Source: JANLSO01 sp031362405 (lineage in GTDB: Bacteria > Actinomycetota > Thermoleophilia > Miltoncostaeales > Miltoncostaeaceae). Taken from it: a stretch of 45,293 nt of DNA. Under the pieces are notes generated by a model. It made no database searches. It had not been told where the DNA came from and saw only the letters and a list, made by a program, of their open reading frames with translations. Below, in pieces: positions 27,065 through 35,505 of the stretch. The translations under genes were made by a program, and so were the position numbers. Every line of letters begins with the position of its first letter. Positions within the stretch are counted from its first letter, which is position 1. The stretch spans positions 1-45,293 of the forward strand of contig JANLSO010000012.1 of NCBI GenBank assembly GCA_031362405.1. Direction: 5' to 3'.

Positions 27065-27388
27065 ATGCGCAACACGTCATCAGCCGGTCTCACCCTCGAC
27101 ATCACCGGCGCGAGTGCGGATGAACTGGTTCTCACGCTTCATGGCGATGTCGATCTCGCGACCGTGTCGGACCTGCGCACCCTCATCACCATGAGCGTGG
27201 CCTCACACCCCGCCGCCACGCTCGTCCTCGACATGACCGACGTCGAGCAGGTCGACTCGAGTGGCCTGCGTCTCTTACGTGATCTCGCGATGGATACTTC
27301 GATGGGGTTTGCCGTGGCGAACGCTCCCACATCGTTGGTGCGTCTGCTCGATCTCACCCTTTTGAACGCGACGATTACGGTGCGCTGA
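27065..27388 (+). CDS. STAS-domain anti-sigma factor antagonist
   Basis: The 107-aa STAS protein (LTLHGDVDLATVSDLRTLI, VLDMTDVEQVDSSGLRLLRD) has the phospho-acceptor serine in DSSGL. The ATG at 27065 follows AAGGGGAG. It is divergent from the RsbW-like kinase. It lies seven bases from the convergent end of the acidic protein gene at 27395. Confidence 0.87.
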   Translation: MRNTSSAGLTLDITGASADELVLTLHGDVDLATVSDLRTLITMSVASHPAATLVLDMTDVEQVDSSGLRLLRDLAMDTSMGFAVANAPTSLVRLLDLTLLNATITVR

Positions 27389-27394
27389 CGGGGT

Positions 27395-27700
27395 TCAGCT
27401 CTCGCGCTCGGCGTCGGTCGCGACATCCGGCTCGCTGTACACGCCCTGATCCGGTTCGGCCTCGGGGTCGAAGGCGTCCTCCAAGATGCGGTCGGTGCCG
27501 TCGTCGGGCCCGAAGGTCGCGTTGTCGACAAGGGCCGCCTCGGCCTGTTCGAAACCCTCGGCGACGCCGCCTCCCGCTTCGATGACAGGGGCCATCGCGG
27601 GGTCGACGGGCTCGTCTGATTGCGATCCGTCGACCGTGCGCCCCAGCTGCTCGGTGATGTCGGCGTCGTTATTTTGGCGCTCAGGAGGAAAGGTGCTCAT
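27395..27700 (-). CDS. Small acidic, probably disordered protein
   Basis: The protein has 101 aa and is strongly acidic (many Asp/Glu, for example DDGTDRILEDAFDPEAEPDQ), with no membrane segment and little predicted order. It has no domain I recognise. AAGGAG precedes the ATG at 27700 at good spacing, and the codon use is typical of the window. It lies between a STAS gene and a wrecked PP2C phosphatase. It could be a stress-induced hydrophilic protein; that is only a guess. Confidence 0.6.
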   Translation of the reverse strand: MSTFPPERQNNDADITEQLGRTVDGSQSDEPVDPAMAPVIEAGGGVAEGFEQAEAALVDNATFGPDDGTDRILEDAFDPEAEPDQGVYSEPDVATDAERES

Positions 27701-27779
27701 CGGGCTGGCTCCTTCGTTGGGGCGCGGAATTCTCTCCAGGCGTGTTCCCCGTATCGACCTTCCCGACACCTGCCGTCAG

Positions 27780-28881
27780 GGCATGTGTGCGATGACAAGC
27801 GGCGATGTCGTCGTCGACCGGGCGGTTGCCGGTCATCCGATCGATCAGCCACGTCGGCTCGTTGGGGGTCGGAGCACCCACCGACACATCGCGAAGGGTT
27901 GCGAGGCTCGCGAATAGATCGACCCGCGGCGCGCGACGAGGCCATCGGCGTAGAGCTCCAATTGGCGCCGGTGGGGGTCGATCACGACGCAGCACAGGGT
28001 GGCGCAACGATCCGCGGGGACCCGATCGGCGAAGAGGTCGAGCTGCGAGAAGATCCGCGGGAGGTCGTCTGAACTCTTGGCGGCGACGCTGAATGCGATG
28101 CGCAGCCACCCCATGGTGACAGCGGCCGCGAGGCTTCGGCCTCGGCGGCGCGGTAGGCCGTGGCCACGCGCACGCCGAAGTGCGCGGGCTCGACGGCGGG
28201 AAGCAGGCTCGCCTGAAGGCGCTGGGCGGTGTTGTGCTCGCGGTCGAACTGGGCGCCTCGCTCCGATGCCTCCGCAACGCTCGCCGCAATCGATTCGAGC
28301 AGCCCGCGTTCTGTGCGTCGAATCGCCGTTCCGACGCACAGCTGAACGTGAGCACGCCGATGTAACGCTCCGCACCCTTCAGAGGCAGAGTCGCCCAGGC
28401 ATGGTCGCTCATTTGCGCCCCCGCATCTGGGCCAGATGCGGTAGGCCGCGTCGATCTCCTGCGCCGTTGCGGGAACTGCGCGACGCAGGTCATCGCTGCG
28501 ACACCCACGGGCGCGTCGACGTCGACCGGAATGGTCGACCAGGCGTCGACGAAGCGCTTATCTTCGTGGGAGACGGCAGCGACATCGCTGTTCGGTCGCG
28601 GTCGATGAGGTATCCCCCGCCGTTCGATGCGTCTGCGGGGCCCAGGCCGTGCTCGGACGACGCGCAGATCGTCGATCTCGGCGCGGGCCATGGCGACGGT
28701 GAGCTCGGCGGTGCACCAGGCAGCCACGAGCTCCATCAATTTGAGGTGGCGCGGGGTACGGGCACGCCGTGCCCTGTAATGAGGACGCTGCGCCGAGAGG
28801 TGCGGTGACGGCCCCGAGCACGTGGTAGATCGCGTCGACGCAGTCGGCGTCGATATGCGCATCTCTCATCCGTTCGTCCAT
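27780..28881 (-). pseudogene. Decayed GAF-PP2C (SpoIIE) phosphatase
   Basis: Read across frames, this recovers MDERMRDAHIDADCVDAIYH, LMELVAAWCTAELTVAMARA, HEDKRFVDAWSTIPVDVDAP, SDHAWATLPLKGAERYIGVL and TFSCASERRFDAQ (a GAF-like sensor). It then gives FGVRVATAYRAAEAEA, LRIAFSVAAKSSDDLPRIFS, LFADRVPADRCATLCCVVID, DGLVARRG and RPVDDDIAA, which are SpoIIE phosphatase pieces. The stretches that should carry GDWYD and GDVxGHG are missing, so there are internal deletions as well as frameshifts. No catalytic activity is possible. The ATG at 28881 is the likely old start. It resembles the intact phosphatases at 7205 and 22485 in type. Confidence 0.75.
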
Positions 28882-28956
28882 GAGCGCGGATGGTCCCTGG
28901 TTCAGGAGGTCACGTCACCGGGCGGTCATGTGGGGCGAGGAGATGCCGTCGACGCT

Positions 28957-29208
28957 TCACACGACGGTTACCGCGGGAGGCATCTGGAGCATTTGGTCGG
29001 CGGTGTAGGTCACGATCACGCGATCGTTTGCCAGGCGCGCACGGGCAACGGGGATGCTGCGGCGGATGCCTCCCGGCAGCTCGACCTCCACGTGGGTGGC
29101 ACGGCCGGCGGCATCGGCCACGACACCGCGCGCGATGCCGATCTCGTCTCCGCCGGCGCTGAAGACCGTTTTGTCGGCAAGCGCGTCGAGCGGCAGGTCA
29201 GCGCGCAC
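28957..29208 (-). CDS. PRC-barrel-like small protein (paralogue of the gene at 5168)
   Basis: The 83-aa protein aligns with the product at 5168-5419 over the full length: DALADKTVFSAGGDEIGIAR, THVEVELPGGIRRSIPV, LANDRVIVTYTADQMLQMPP. The regular short strands and the conserved polar turns support a PRC-barrel-like fold. Its start overlaps the end of the coiled-coil gene at 29198 by 11 bases, so the two are probably transcribed together. Function unknown. Confidence 0.75.
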   Translation of the reverse strand: MRADLPLDALADKTVFSAGGDEIGIARGVVADAAGRATHVEVELPGGIRRSIPVARARLANDRVIVTYTADQMLQMPPAVTVV

Positions 29209-29569
29209 GCGACGTCATCGCCGTCTCGAGTTTCTTGAGCCGCTTCTTTGCATCCGAAAGCTCCGCCTTGGCACGCTTCTTCGCCGCCTTCAGCTCGCTG
29301 ATCCGCGCGGTGAGGGCGTCCCGTTCTGTATCGGCGATCCGGGCTGCCCGGGCTTGGGCCTCGTTCTGCGTGATCGCCAACAGCGGTGCGTCGATGGCAT
29401 CGAAGACCGTCGGCACGGTCAGCCGCCCGTCGTTGATGAAGGCTTCACGCTCGAATTCGAGGGCGTGTCCGTCGAACTCGACGTAGATTCGCGTGGGGCT
29501 GACACTGGTGACGCGCGCAGGCCGTGGCCGAGGCGCGACCGACCAGAACATCTCGGGGATCGTATGCAT
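29198..29569 (-). CDS. Hypothetical protein with C-terminal coiled coil
   Basis: The protein has 123 aa. The first 70 residues look like a small beta-rich domain (RVTSVSPTRIYVEFDGHALE). Residues 72-118 form a charged heptad-rich helix (ARIADTERDALTARISELKA, then KKRAKAELSDAKKRLKKLE) that should make a coiled coil. No family is recognised. It overlaps the PRC-barrel-like gene downstream by 11 bases, suggesting a two-gene unit. Confidence 0.65.
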   Translation of the reverse strand: MHTIPEMFWSVAPRPRPARVTSVSPTRIYVEFDGHALEFEREAFINDGRLTVPTVFDAIDAPLLAITQNEAQARAARIADTERDALTARISELKAAKKRAKAELSDAKKRLKKLETAMTSRAR

Positions 29570-29607
29570 GAACGAACGCTACCCATCACGCGGCATCCCC
29601 AAACCCC

Positions 29608-30048
29608 TCAGCTCGGCGGAGTGCGCACCTGCGTCGTCGATGTCGACCCCTCGGTGCGCCGCTTTTGCTGCGCCTCGAAACGGTGACGGACACCCCCGAC
29701 CAATCTTTGCCGGACCTCGTCGTCGAAGGCCCGAGCGGGATCGAGCAGGTGCGTACGAAACTCGTCGACGACCTGGTAGGTCCACCGCTCGGAGATCGCA
29801 TCGAGGGGCGCAATGACGGTGCGGGCGCGCCGGGCGAGCTCTGGTTCACCGCATGCGTCGAGCGCGTTTGCTGCATCGAGGAGCAGCCCCTGCGCGTGAC
29901 CCACCTCGTGATGCGCGTCAAGCAGAGCACCGAAGCCGCGTTCGATCCACTCGGTGGCCACCTCGATCTGGTGGACGGCCTCGAGGACCTCCGGGGCGTA
30001 GGCCGACGCGCCGTCCGCCGGGTCGATGGAACCGGTAGCTGGGCTCAT
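29608..30048 (-). CDS. Hypothetical helical protein
   Basis: The 146-aa protein is mostly helical and has VLEAVHQIEVATEWIERGFG, LLDAHHEVGHAQGLLLDAAN and RWTYQVVDEFRTHLL. The spacing of His and Glu residues (HHEVGHAQ) could allow metal binding, but no known motif is matched. The ATG at 30048 has a weak upstream site; ATG 30105 would add a proline-rich stretch and is less likely. It is divergent from the gene at 30240. Confidence 0.55.
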   Translation of the reverse strand: MSPATGSIDPADGASAYAPEVLEAVHQIEVATEWIERGFGALLDAHHEVGHAQGLLLDAANALDACGEPELARRARTVIAPLDAISERWTYQVVDEFRTHLLDPARAFDDEVRQRLVGGVRHRFEAQQKRRTEGSTSTTQVRTPPS

Positions 30049-30239
30049 TCGTCGCGCCCGAGCAGCGTTTGCGGGCGGCGGGCTCGGTGAGGGTGATCGT
30101 TCCATGAGTGACGATTTCCCGCGTCCCCACGGCCGCAAACCTGGTGTGGCACGTTGTCGCCAATATCCTGCGTGAGAAAGAGCGATATTCGATCGTAAAG
30201 CGATGGTTCGCCCGCCGGGGAAGCGGGTATCCACCTCGC

Positions 30240-30884
30240 ATGGACACCCCCGACTACGTTGCGCCGTTTGCCGGATGGAAGACCTTTTCGATTGTGGGAG
30301 ACCGCCGGCGGGCGCTTCTGGGCGAAGCCTGCGGTGATGGCGGCGATGTCGCGATCTGGTGGCCTGGAGAGGCGTATCGAACGCGATCGGGTTCGGGTGT
30401 CGAGCTCCTCAGCACGACACCGCAGACCCTCACGGCGGTCCGAGACATCGGGCTCGGCGACACCAACCTCTGCGTCGGGCTCGTCAACGGTTGGGGTCAG
30501 ATCACGACAGCCGGCGTGACACTCCACGCCGAGCTGGCATACCCGCGCGCGCTGTGGCTTCCCTTCGACGACCGGAAGCGATCTGCCGAGCGGAAGGCGG
30601 CCCGCGTCGTCCGTCGGCTCGCCGACTACGGCATTCCCGTCAGGGCAATTCGCGTCGACCTCTGGGCGGGGGCTTTCGATCAGGCGTTTGTCGATTCGCG
30701 GGCGCAGCAGGACGCCGTGTCGATGGGGAACGTCCACGGAGTGGATCACTTCGTCGTCGAGCCGATCATCGATCCCGTGCCGGGAGGCAGCAATGCCCGA
30801 CGTCCACAGCCGCTCGACGACCACGACCGGCACAACACCCATGTCACCGAGCGCTCGAGGTGGAGAAGGCCCGCCGCCGAATAG
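30240..30884 (+). CDS. Hypothetical protein
   Basis: The 214-aa soluble protein has no signal peptide or membrane helix. Regions such as GLGDTNLCVGLVNGWGQITT, ELAYPRALWLPFDDRKRSAE and RRLADYGIPVRAIRVDLWAG read as a folded globular domain, with a basic tail after residue 185. No known family is recognised. The ATG at 30240 opens MDTPDYVAPFAGWKTFSIV; the frame extends upstream to 30108, and neither start has a strong ribosome site. It is convergent with the ECF sigma gene, sharing a small hairpin. Confidence 0.6.
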   Translation: MDTPDYVAPFAGWKTFSIVGDRRRALLGEACGDGGDVAIWWPGEAYRTRSGSGVELLSTTPQTLTAVRDIGLGDTNLCVGLVNGWGQITTAGVTLHAELAYPRALWLPFDDRKRSAERKAARVVRRLADYGIPVRAIRVDLWAGAFDQAFVDSRAQQDAVSMGNVHGVDHFVVEPIIDPVPGGSNARRPQPLDDHDRHNTHVTERSRWRRPAAE

Positions 30885-30888
30885 CCGC

Positions 30889-30905
30889 AGGCCGTCTGAC
30901 GGCCT
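30889..30905. terminator. Short hairpin shared by convergent genes
   Basis: AGGCCGTC and GACGGCCT are perfect complements around a single T. It begins five bases after one stop codon and overlaps the stop of the sigma gene on the other strand, so it could act in both directions. Confidence 0.45.
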
Positions 30906-31491
30906 AACCGAGCACCTGGTCGTCGACCAGCGCGTGCAACTCGTTCGGCGCCGTGAGATCCCCGAGGACTCGCGTCAACGCCAGGCGAATTCGGCCTTTG
31001 ATGGTGCCGAGCGGCAGGTTCGACGACGCGGCGATTTGGCGATGACTCTTCTCGGTCCAGAAGGCGTCCCAGATCACGCGTCTTTGCGCCTCGGGAAGCC
31101 GTGCCACCGAGCGGCGCACCTCTTCAGCGTAAAGTCGGGCCAGCACCGGCGCCTCGATGACGTGCGCAGGCCGGGTCTTTTCGTGCATACACAAGTCGCG
31201 CCACGACTCGGTAAAGCGGGCGTCCGCGCGGTAGTGGTCGGTCGCGGCGTTGCGCGTGATCGTGAACACCCAGCTCGCGAACGACCCACGGCTGCTGTCG
31301 AACGACGCGCGGCGCTCCCACACCCGAAGCAGCACGTCCTGGGCAAGATCTTCTGCGCTGTCCGCACCCACGAGCTTCAGGCAATGGCGCGCAAGCCGTG
31401 GGGAGATGTCCGTGCAGATCTGGCCGTATGCCGAGGCATCGGAACGTTCGAACGCGGACGCAACGAACGTGTCCGACATCGGTATCGACAA
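30904..31491 (-). CDS. ECF-type RNA polymerase sigma factor
   Basis: The 195-aa protein has sigma region 2 (ADSAEDLAQDVLLRVWERRA, then SFASWVFTITRNAATDHYR) and region 4 (RRSVARLPEAQRRVIWDAFW, followed by HRQIAASSNLPLGTIKGRIR). It lacks regions 1 and 3, as expected for extracytoplasmic-function factors of the SigK/SigL kind. The TTG at 31491 has AAGGAAA at suitable spacing; the ATG at 31479 is the alternative. No anti-sigma gene of the ZAS type follows. The upstream neighbour on the same strand is a four-helix membrane protein that might play that part, which is speculation. Confidence 0.9.
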   Translation of the reverse strand: MSIPMSDTFVASAFERSDASAYGQICTDISPRLARHCLKLVGADSAEDLAQDVLLRVWERRASFDSSRGSFASWVFTITRNAATDHYRADARFTESWRDLCMHEKTRPAHVIEAPVLARLYAEEVRRSVARLPEAQRRVIWDAFWTEKSHRQIAASSNLPLGTIKGRIRLALTRVLGDLTAPNELHALVDDQVLG

Positions 31492-31551
31492 TGAATTTCC
31501 TTCGCCAGTGGGAGCGGAAACCGACGGGGCGCGTCGCTCGGCGAGGGGGCG

Positions 31552-31992
31552 TTACCCGATCTCGCGGAAATTTACACCAACGGCGCGCAGTCCCGAGAAC
31601 GCTCGCCACGAGACAACGGCGAAGAAGATCGCGGCGGGCAGCTCGATCAGCGCAGCCATCGCCAAGGTCGCCGCAAAAGTGCCGGCCGACGCGGTCACCG
31701 TGTCGAACCACGCGTCAACGCACAGCAGGACGGCCGCGACCAGGCTCGCCTGGATGACGATCGGATGACCTCGCCAGGAGCCCCACGCGGTCGTTGCGAT
31801 GGCGATGATCATCACGATGTTCAGGCCGACCCACGCGGCGTTCCAATGCTGAGCGCTGTGCTGGGCGGGGAGCATCACACTGATGTGGACGGTCCAGGGA
31901 AGGAGCACGACGGCCGCACCGGCGAGGACCGTCGCGCGACGTCGTGAGCGCAGTCTGGCTCGAGTGGGGACGCTGGCGAGGCTCGCGGACAC
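31552..31992 (-). CDS. Four-helix membrane protein upstream of the ECF sigma gene
   Basis: The protein has 146 aa and four hydrophobic helices (about 20-40, 52-70, 78-100, 108-128) with short loops. It includes QHWNAAWVGLNIVMIIAIAT and LLCVDAWFDTVTASAG. The NAAWVGLN and DAWFDT motifs recur, as I recall, in uncharacterised actinobacterial membrane proteins. It ends 60 bases before the sigma factor start on the same strand, so co-transcription is likely. Function unknown. The GTG at 31992 is the only suitable start. Confidence 0.7.
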   Translation of the reverse strand: MSASLASVPTRARLRSRRRATVLAGAAVVLLPWTVHISVMLPAQHSAQHWNAAWVGLNIVMIIAIATTAWGSWRGHPIVIQASLVAAVLLCVDAWFDTVTASAGTFAATLAMAALIELPAAIFFAVVSWRAFSGLRAVGVNFREIG

Positions 31993-32061
31993 TCCCGAGC
32001 TATACCCGTCAGGGCGTCAGCGCCAAACCGGCGCCGAGCCCCCCGGACCGCCTTCGCCGAG

Positions 32062-33516
32062 TCACCAGAAGCCGAGCACCTTGAACCACGCTCCGCCGAC
32101 AATCATCCAGATCGCGATATTCACGACGCTGATCAGGGCCCCGATACGCCACCATTCACCAAGGGTCACGTAGCCGGCGCCGAAGAGAACGGGCGCCGGG
32201 CCCGTCGCGTAGTGGGTGAGCGACGCGAAAAGCGAGCTTTCGAACGCGAGCACGAGCGCCGCGAACTCCGGTGGGGCGCCGACCGCGATGGCGGTTGTCA
32301 AGAACGCGGCGTACATGGCGGTCACATGTGCCGTATTGCTGGCAAAGAGATAGTGGGCGTAGAAGTAGACGACGGTGAGGACCACGAACGCGAGTTGCCA
32401 CGACGTCCCGTCAACGCCCGATGCGATCTGGTCGCTGAACCAGCCGATGAAGCCGAGTTCCTGCAGTTGACCGGCGAGCATGATCAGCACCGCGAACCAC
32501 ACGAGCGTGTCCCAAGCGGCGCGCTCGGAGAGCAGGTTGTCCCACGTCAGCACGCCAAAGATGAGCAGCAGGCTGACACCGAAGAACGCGCTGACCGTCG
32601 GCGAGACCCCCAGAACCTGGTCGCCGAGCGACCACATGCCGATCAGAGTCACGATCGTGCCGATCATCAGCTTCTCGTTGCGTGAGATCGGCCCGAGCTC
32701 GTTGAGCTGCCGCGCGGCTTCCTTGGGGGCTTCGGGCGTGTCGCGTAGTTGCGGCGGAGAGACCTTGTAAAGCAGCAGGGGTAGAACGAGCAGGCTCACA
32801 AGGCCCGGCACGCTCGCGGCAAGCGCCCACTTCGCCCACGACAGATCGACGCCCTGATCGCCGGCCAGGGACTGGATCAGCGGGTTGGCGGCCATCGCCG
32901 TGGCGAACATGGCGCTCGTCACCGCGTTGACCTGGAATGTCGAGAGCGTCAGGTAGGCGCCGAGGCGCCGGCGCGTACCGCCCTCGGGCTCGGACCCACT
33001 CAGCGTGCTCAGCGAACGCACGATGGGAAACAGCACCCCGCCGGCCCGGGCGGTGTTGCTGGGCGTGGCCGGTGCCAAGACCAAGTCGGTCAGCGCCATC
33101 CCGTAGCCAAGGCCGAGCGACTTCTTGCCCAGCAGGCGGACGAACACCAGGGCGATGCGTGTTCCCAGGCCGGTGACCGCGAAGCCCTTGGCAATGAAGA
33201 AGGCGCAGACGATCAACCAGATCGTCGCGTTGCTGAACCCGCCGAGCGCAACGTCGGGCTCCAGGGTTTGCGACAGCATGGTCGCGGCAAGGCTGATGAA
33301 CGCCACGGCGCCGAGCGGAAGCGGCCGTAGAATCAGCCCGAGGATCGTCGCCGCGAAGATCGCGAAGACCACCCAGCCCTTTTCCTGGACCGCCTCGGGC
33401 CGCGGAATCAGGAGGATCAGCCCGGCAAGCACGAACGGCGCGAGCCCCTTGATGAGACGCATCCGCGTCGACGGCGTCATCTGCCGCGGCGCTCCCCGGT
33501 CTGCGGCTCCGCTCAT
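32062..33516 (-). CDS. DASS-family (SLC13-like) anion/dicarboxylate transporter
   Basis: The 484-aa protein has about 12 helices. It has the DASS signature regions LVLAPATPSNTARAGGVLFP and YLFASNTAHVTAMYAAFL, each with the SNT motif that binds sodium and substrate carboxylate. This pattern is that of 2-oxoglutarate/malate or citrate/succinate carriers (SODiT1, CitT) in the cell membrane. The start codon overlaps the stop of the DUF1003 frame upstream by four bases. A broken upstream gene may reduce translational coupling here. Confidence 0.9.
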   Translation of the reverse strand: MSGAADRGAPRQMTPSTRMRLIKGLAPFVLAGLILLIPRPEAVQEKGWVVFAIFAATILGLILRPLPLGAVAFISLAATMLSQTLEPDVALGGFSNATIWLIVCAFFIAKGFAVTGLGTRIALVFVRLLGKKSLGLGYGMALTDLVLAPATPSNTARAGGVLFPIVRSLSTLSGSEPEGGTRRRLGAYLTLSTFQVNAVTSAMFATAMAANPLIQSLAGDQGVDLSWAKWALAASVPGLVSLLVLPLLLYKVSPPQLRDTPEAPKEAARQLNELGPISRNEKLMIGTIVTLIGMWSLGDQVLGVSPTVSAFFGVSLLLIFGVLTWDNLLSERAAWDTLVWFAVLIMLAGQLQELGFIGWFSDQIASGVDGTSWQLAFVVLTVVYFYAHYLFASNTAHVTAMYAAFLTTAIAVGAPPEFAALVLAFESSLFASLTHYATGPAPVLFGAGYVTLGEWWRIGALISVVNIAIWMIVGGAWFKVLGFW

Positions 33517-33997
33517 GGTCGGCTACCTGCGTTGGGCCGACGAATCGCCGGATGAAGCTCTTCGGTGAGCCGTTCGGCCCGCTCGGTGAGTGCGGTGTTC
33601 TGGCGCAACAGCGCGGCGTGTGTCGCGGCGATCTCCTCGCGGTGGTGTGCCTCGGCGATCGTGGTCAGCTTGTCGCGATCGGCCTGCCTGGTTTCGGCCA
33701 GCAGGATCAACGGGGCCGCGTAGGCGGCCTGTGTCGAGAAGGCGAGGTTCAGAAGAATGAACGGGTAGGGATGCCAGCGAAACGCGACCGCCGCGGCGTT
33801 GACCGCCATCCATGCGACCCCCAGCACGTCTGCCAGAAGATGAACTGCGGTGTGCCGAAAAGCCGCGCGAAGCGTTCGGCGGCCAGGCCGAACCGATCGG
33901 ATCCGAACGCGCCCACGTGACCCCTCAAATGCGCGTGGTGACGAAGAGGATCGAGGCCAACGGCTGCGGCCGGCGGGCGAAGGGGCGAGCCACTCAT
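33513..33997 (-). pseudogene. DUF1003 membrane protein with a frameshift
   Basis: The N-terminal part reads in one frame (HVGAFGSDRFGLAAERFARL, then FGTPQFIFWQT). The rest reads in another (VAWMAVNAAAVAFRWHPYPF, ILLNLAFSTQAAYAAPLILL, AETRQADRDK). Together these make a normal DUF1003 protein with two helices and a C-terminal coiled region. The junction lies near 33826-33829, and adding one G after CAGACG restores a single frame. Starts and stops overlap both neighbours by four bases, as in a working operon, so the damage is recent or a sequence error. Confidence 0.7.
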
Positions 33998-34530
33998 GTG
34001 TAAGCACGCACGCCCGGAGCCGCGTCGAGCGGTGCTTGGCGACCAAGGGGATAGCCCTCGTTCTCGGCGCGGGCGGCGTCGTCAGCGTCCTCCGTGACCC
34101 AGGCCTCGGAGTGGCTCGGGCGTGGGGCGGTCACGGAACCGGTGGCCACCTCAACCTGATGCTCGACGATGCCATCTTCACGCTCGAGGGTCAGCAGCGG
34201 GCCGGTGGCGAACGCGATGACGGCCCCCGCGGCCGCGAAGACGATTGCGCCGAGCACGGTCCCGACCGGCACGCCCGTCGCGAAGGGGCCCGGAGCGATG
34301 CTCAGCACCAGACCAAGAGCCCCGCCGATGATCGCCCCACCCGTCGCCCACCGGATCACGCTGGCGCCAAGTGCCCGATTGAGCCCTCGGCGGGTACTCG
34401 GGTCGATCGAGCCACCGGGTTCGGCCCCGACCGCCCCGACGGACGCGTGCGACACGGTGTCCTCCCGGGTCTGGACGTGCGCGCGGGCCGGTTGATCATG
34501 CTGGGTGGTCGTCATCCGGTTCTCATCCAT
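33994..34530 (-). CDS. Membrane protein with two helices and acidic tail
   Basis: The protein has 178 aa. A polar start is followed by SIDPSTRRGLNRALGASVIR and hydrophobic helices at about 60-80 and 88-113, then an acidic C-terminal tail. The DPSTRR motif before the helix recalls the protein at 18142. The ATG at 34530 has AGGAAGGG at the right distance; the open frame reaches 34560. It ends in a four-base overlap with the DUF1003 gene and begins 26 bases after the unknown gene at 34557. Function unknown. Confidence 0.65.
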   Translation of the reverse strand: MDENRMTTTQHDQPARAHVQTREDTVSHASVGAVGAEPGGSIDPSTRRGLNRALGASVIRWATGGAIIGGALGLVLSIAPGPFATGVPVGTVLGAIVFAAAGAVIAFATGPLLTLEREDGIVEHQVEVATGSVTAPRPSHSEAWVTEDADDAARAENEGYPLGRQAPLDAAPGVRAYT

Positions 34531-34556
34531 CTCGGCGTCCCTTCCTGGCGTTGGGC

Positions 34557-34970
34557 TCAAAGGCCCGGAGTGGCCGCGCGGTCACGACGCCACGCGACGG
34601 CGATGTGCAGCACCGAATCGGTGAACGCGATGTCGAGTCGCGGCTGGGCTGAGAACTGGCCCTCGTCATCCCCGGCGTGCCACTCGCCGCCGAGGAAATC
34701 GGCTTCCCTGACCGTGAAAAAACCGCCGCTGTCAAGCCTGAACGTCTCGATGTCGTCGCCGTACACGCGCTGGTTCGTGAGATCTTCTTGATGCGGCGAC
34801 GTGCCCATCAAAACGCCTTTGGCGGCAAGCCGAAATGGTCCAGCCATGTGTCCGATGCGCAACTCGACAAGAACCTCACGGCCGACGAGATCCTCAAGCT
34901 TCGCCAGTGTCGCGGCGTAGTCGAACGACTCGTATTGGTATCCGGTGCGCACGCCGGTGAGCTGGCTCAT
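34557..34970 (-). CDS. Unknown conserved protein, copy A of the duplicated module
   Basis: The protein has 137 aa and aligns end to end with the product at 36437-36850. Both share QYxSFDYAxTLAKL, DLVGREVLVELR, GPFRLAA-GVL-GTSP, GDDIETF-LDSGGF and GGEWHAGDDEGQFSAQPRL. The likely fold is a beta barrel or sandwich with no transmembrane segment. I know no named family. It overlaps the stop of the STAS gene by one base (TGATG). In copy B the same gene follows a copper oxidase instead. The retention of a full reading frame in both copies suggests it is useful by itself. Confidence 0.8.
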   Translation of the reverse strand: MSQLTGVRTGYQYESFDYAATLAKLEDLVGREVLVELRIGHMAGPFRLAAKGVLMGTSPHQEDLTNQRVYGDDIETFRLDSGGFFTVREADFLGGEWHAGDDEGQFSAQPRLDIAFTDSVLHIAVAWRRDRAATPGL

Positions 34971-35473
34971 CAGGTGTCTTCTCCGTTTGTGGTGAACAGG
35001 CCGAACGCGCCCGTACGTGGTCGTGGAAGTCGTGGGACACGAACGGGCATCTGCCGGAGAACCTCACCCGACGTGGCCAGACACACTGGGCGGGGTGCGG
35101 GGTGTTGCGAGAGAGGCCGTCGGTGTTGCCCATCGGCCTCGAACAGCAGGTCGTCGAGCCCGCACAGATCGAAGAGGCGCTGGACGACCGCGCTTGCGTG
35201 GTGTGTCGAGAGCAGCCCGCCCCAAGCGCTCATGCGGGTCGACGCCGCGGCGATGGCGTCGAGCCCGCGAGCGTCGATGAAGCCCAGTTGCGCCAGATCG
35301 AGGTCGACCGCGACGGGTCGTCCCGCAAGTGCGCTCGCGAGCGCGTCAACGAAGACGGGCATCGTCGCAAGATCGAGCTCGCCGACGAGAACAAGACGCA
35401 TCCGTTCCCCGCACGCGCCCGATGCGACGGTGAGCCGGTCGCTCTCAGGGAGGGTGTTTCCTGTGGCTGCCAC
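34970..35473 (-). CDS. STAS-domain protein, copy A, fused to the tail of a lost oxidase
   Basis: The protein has 167 aa. Residues 1-115 are a STAS domain (RLVLVGELDLATMPVFVDAL, VDLDLAQLGFIDARGLDAIA) close to copy B at 37908. The usual phospho-acceptor serine is absent: DSxG is replaced by DARG, as in copy B. The last 50 residues are not STAS. They read through rearranged oxidase DNA and end GAFGLFTTNGEDT, nearly identical to the end of the oxidase at 36850 (GAFGLFTTNGEGT). So a deletion joined the two genes in one frame. Whether the fusion is stable is unknown. It overlaps the unknown gene by one base. Confidence 0.7.
   Translation of the reverse strand: MAATGNTLPESDRLTVASGACGERMRLVLVGELDLATMPVFVDALASALAGRPVAVDLDLAQLGFIDARGLDAIAAASTRMSAWGGLLSTHHASAVVQRLFDLCGLDDLLFEADGQHRRPLSQHPAPRPVCLATSGEVLRQMPVRVPRLPRPRTGAFGLFTTNGEDT
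35049..35083 (+). other. Inverted fragment of the copper oxidase gene
   Basis: On the plus strand this encodes PENLTRRGQT. The intact oxidase at 36850 encodes PENLTRGGQT on the minus strand. The DNA match covers about 35 bases with a few mismatches, in the opposite orientation to the rest of the module. It marks a deletion with local inversion. Confidence 0.7.
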
Positions 35474-35505
35474 CGTCGGTCAGGCCTCTGCGGTTGCGTC
35501 CGGAT

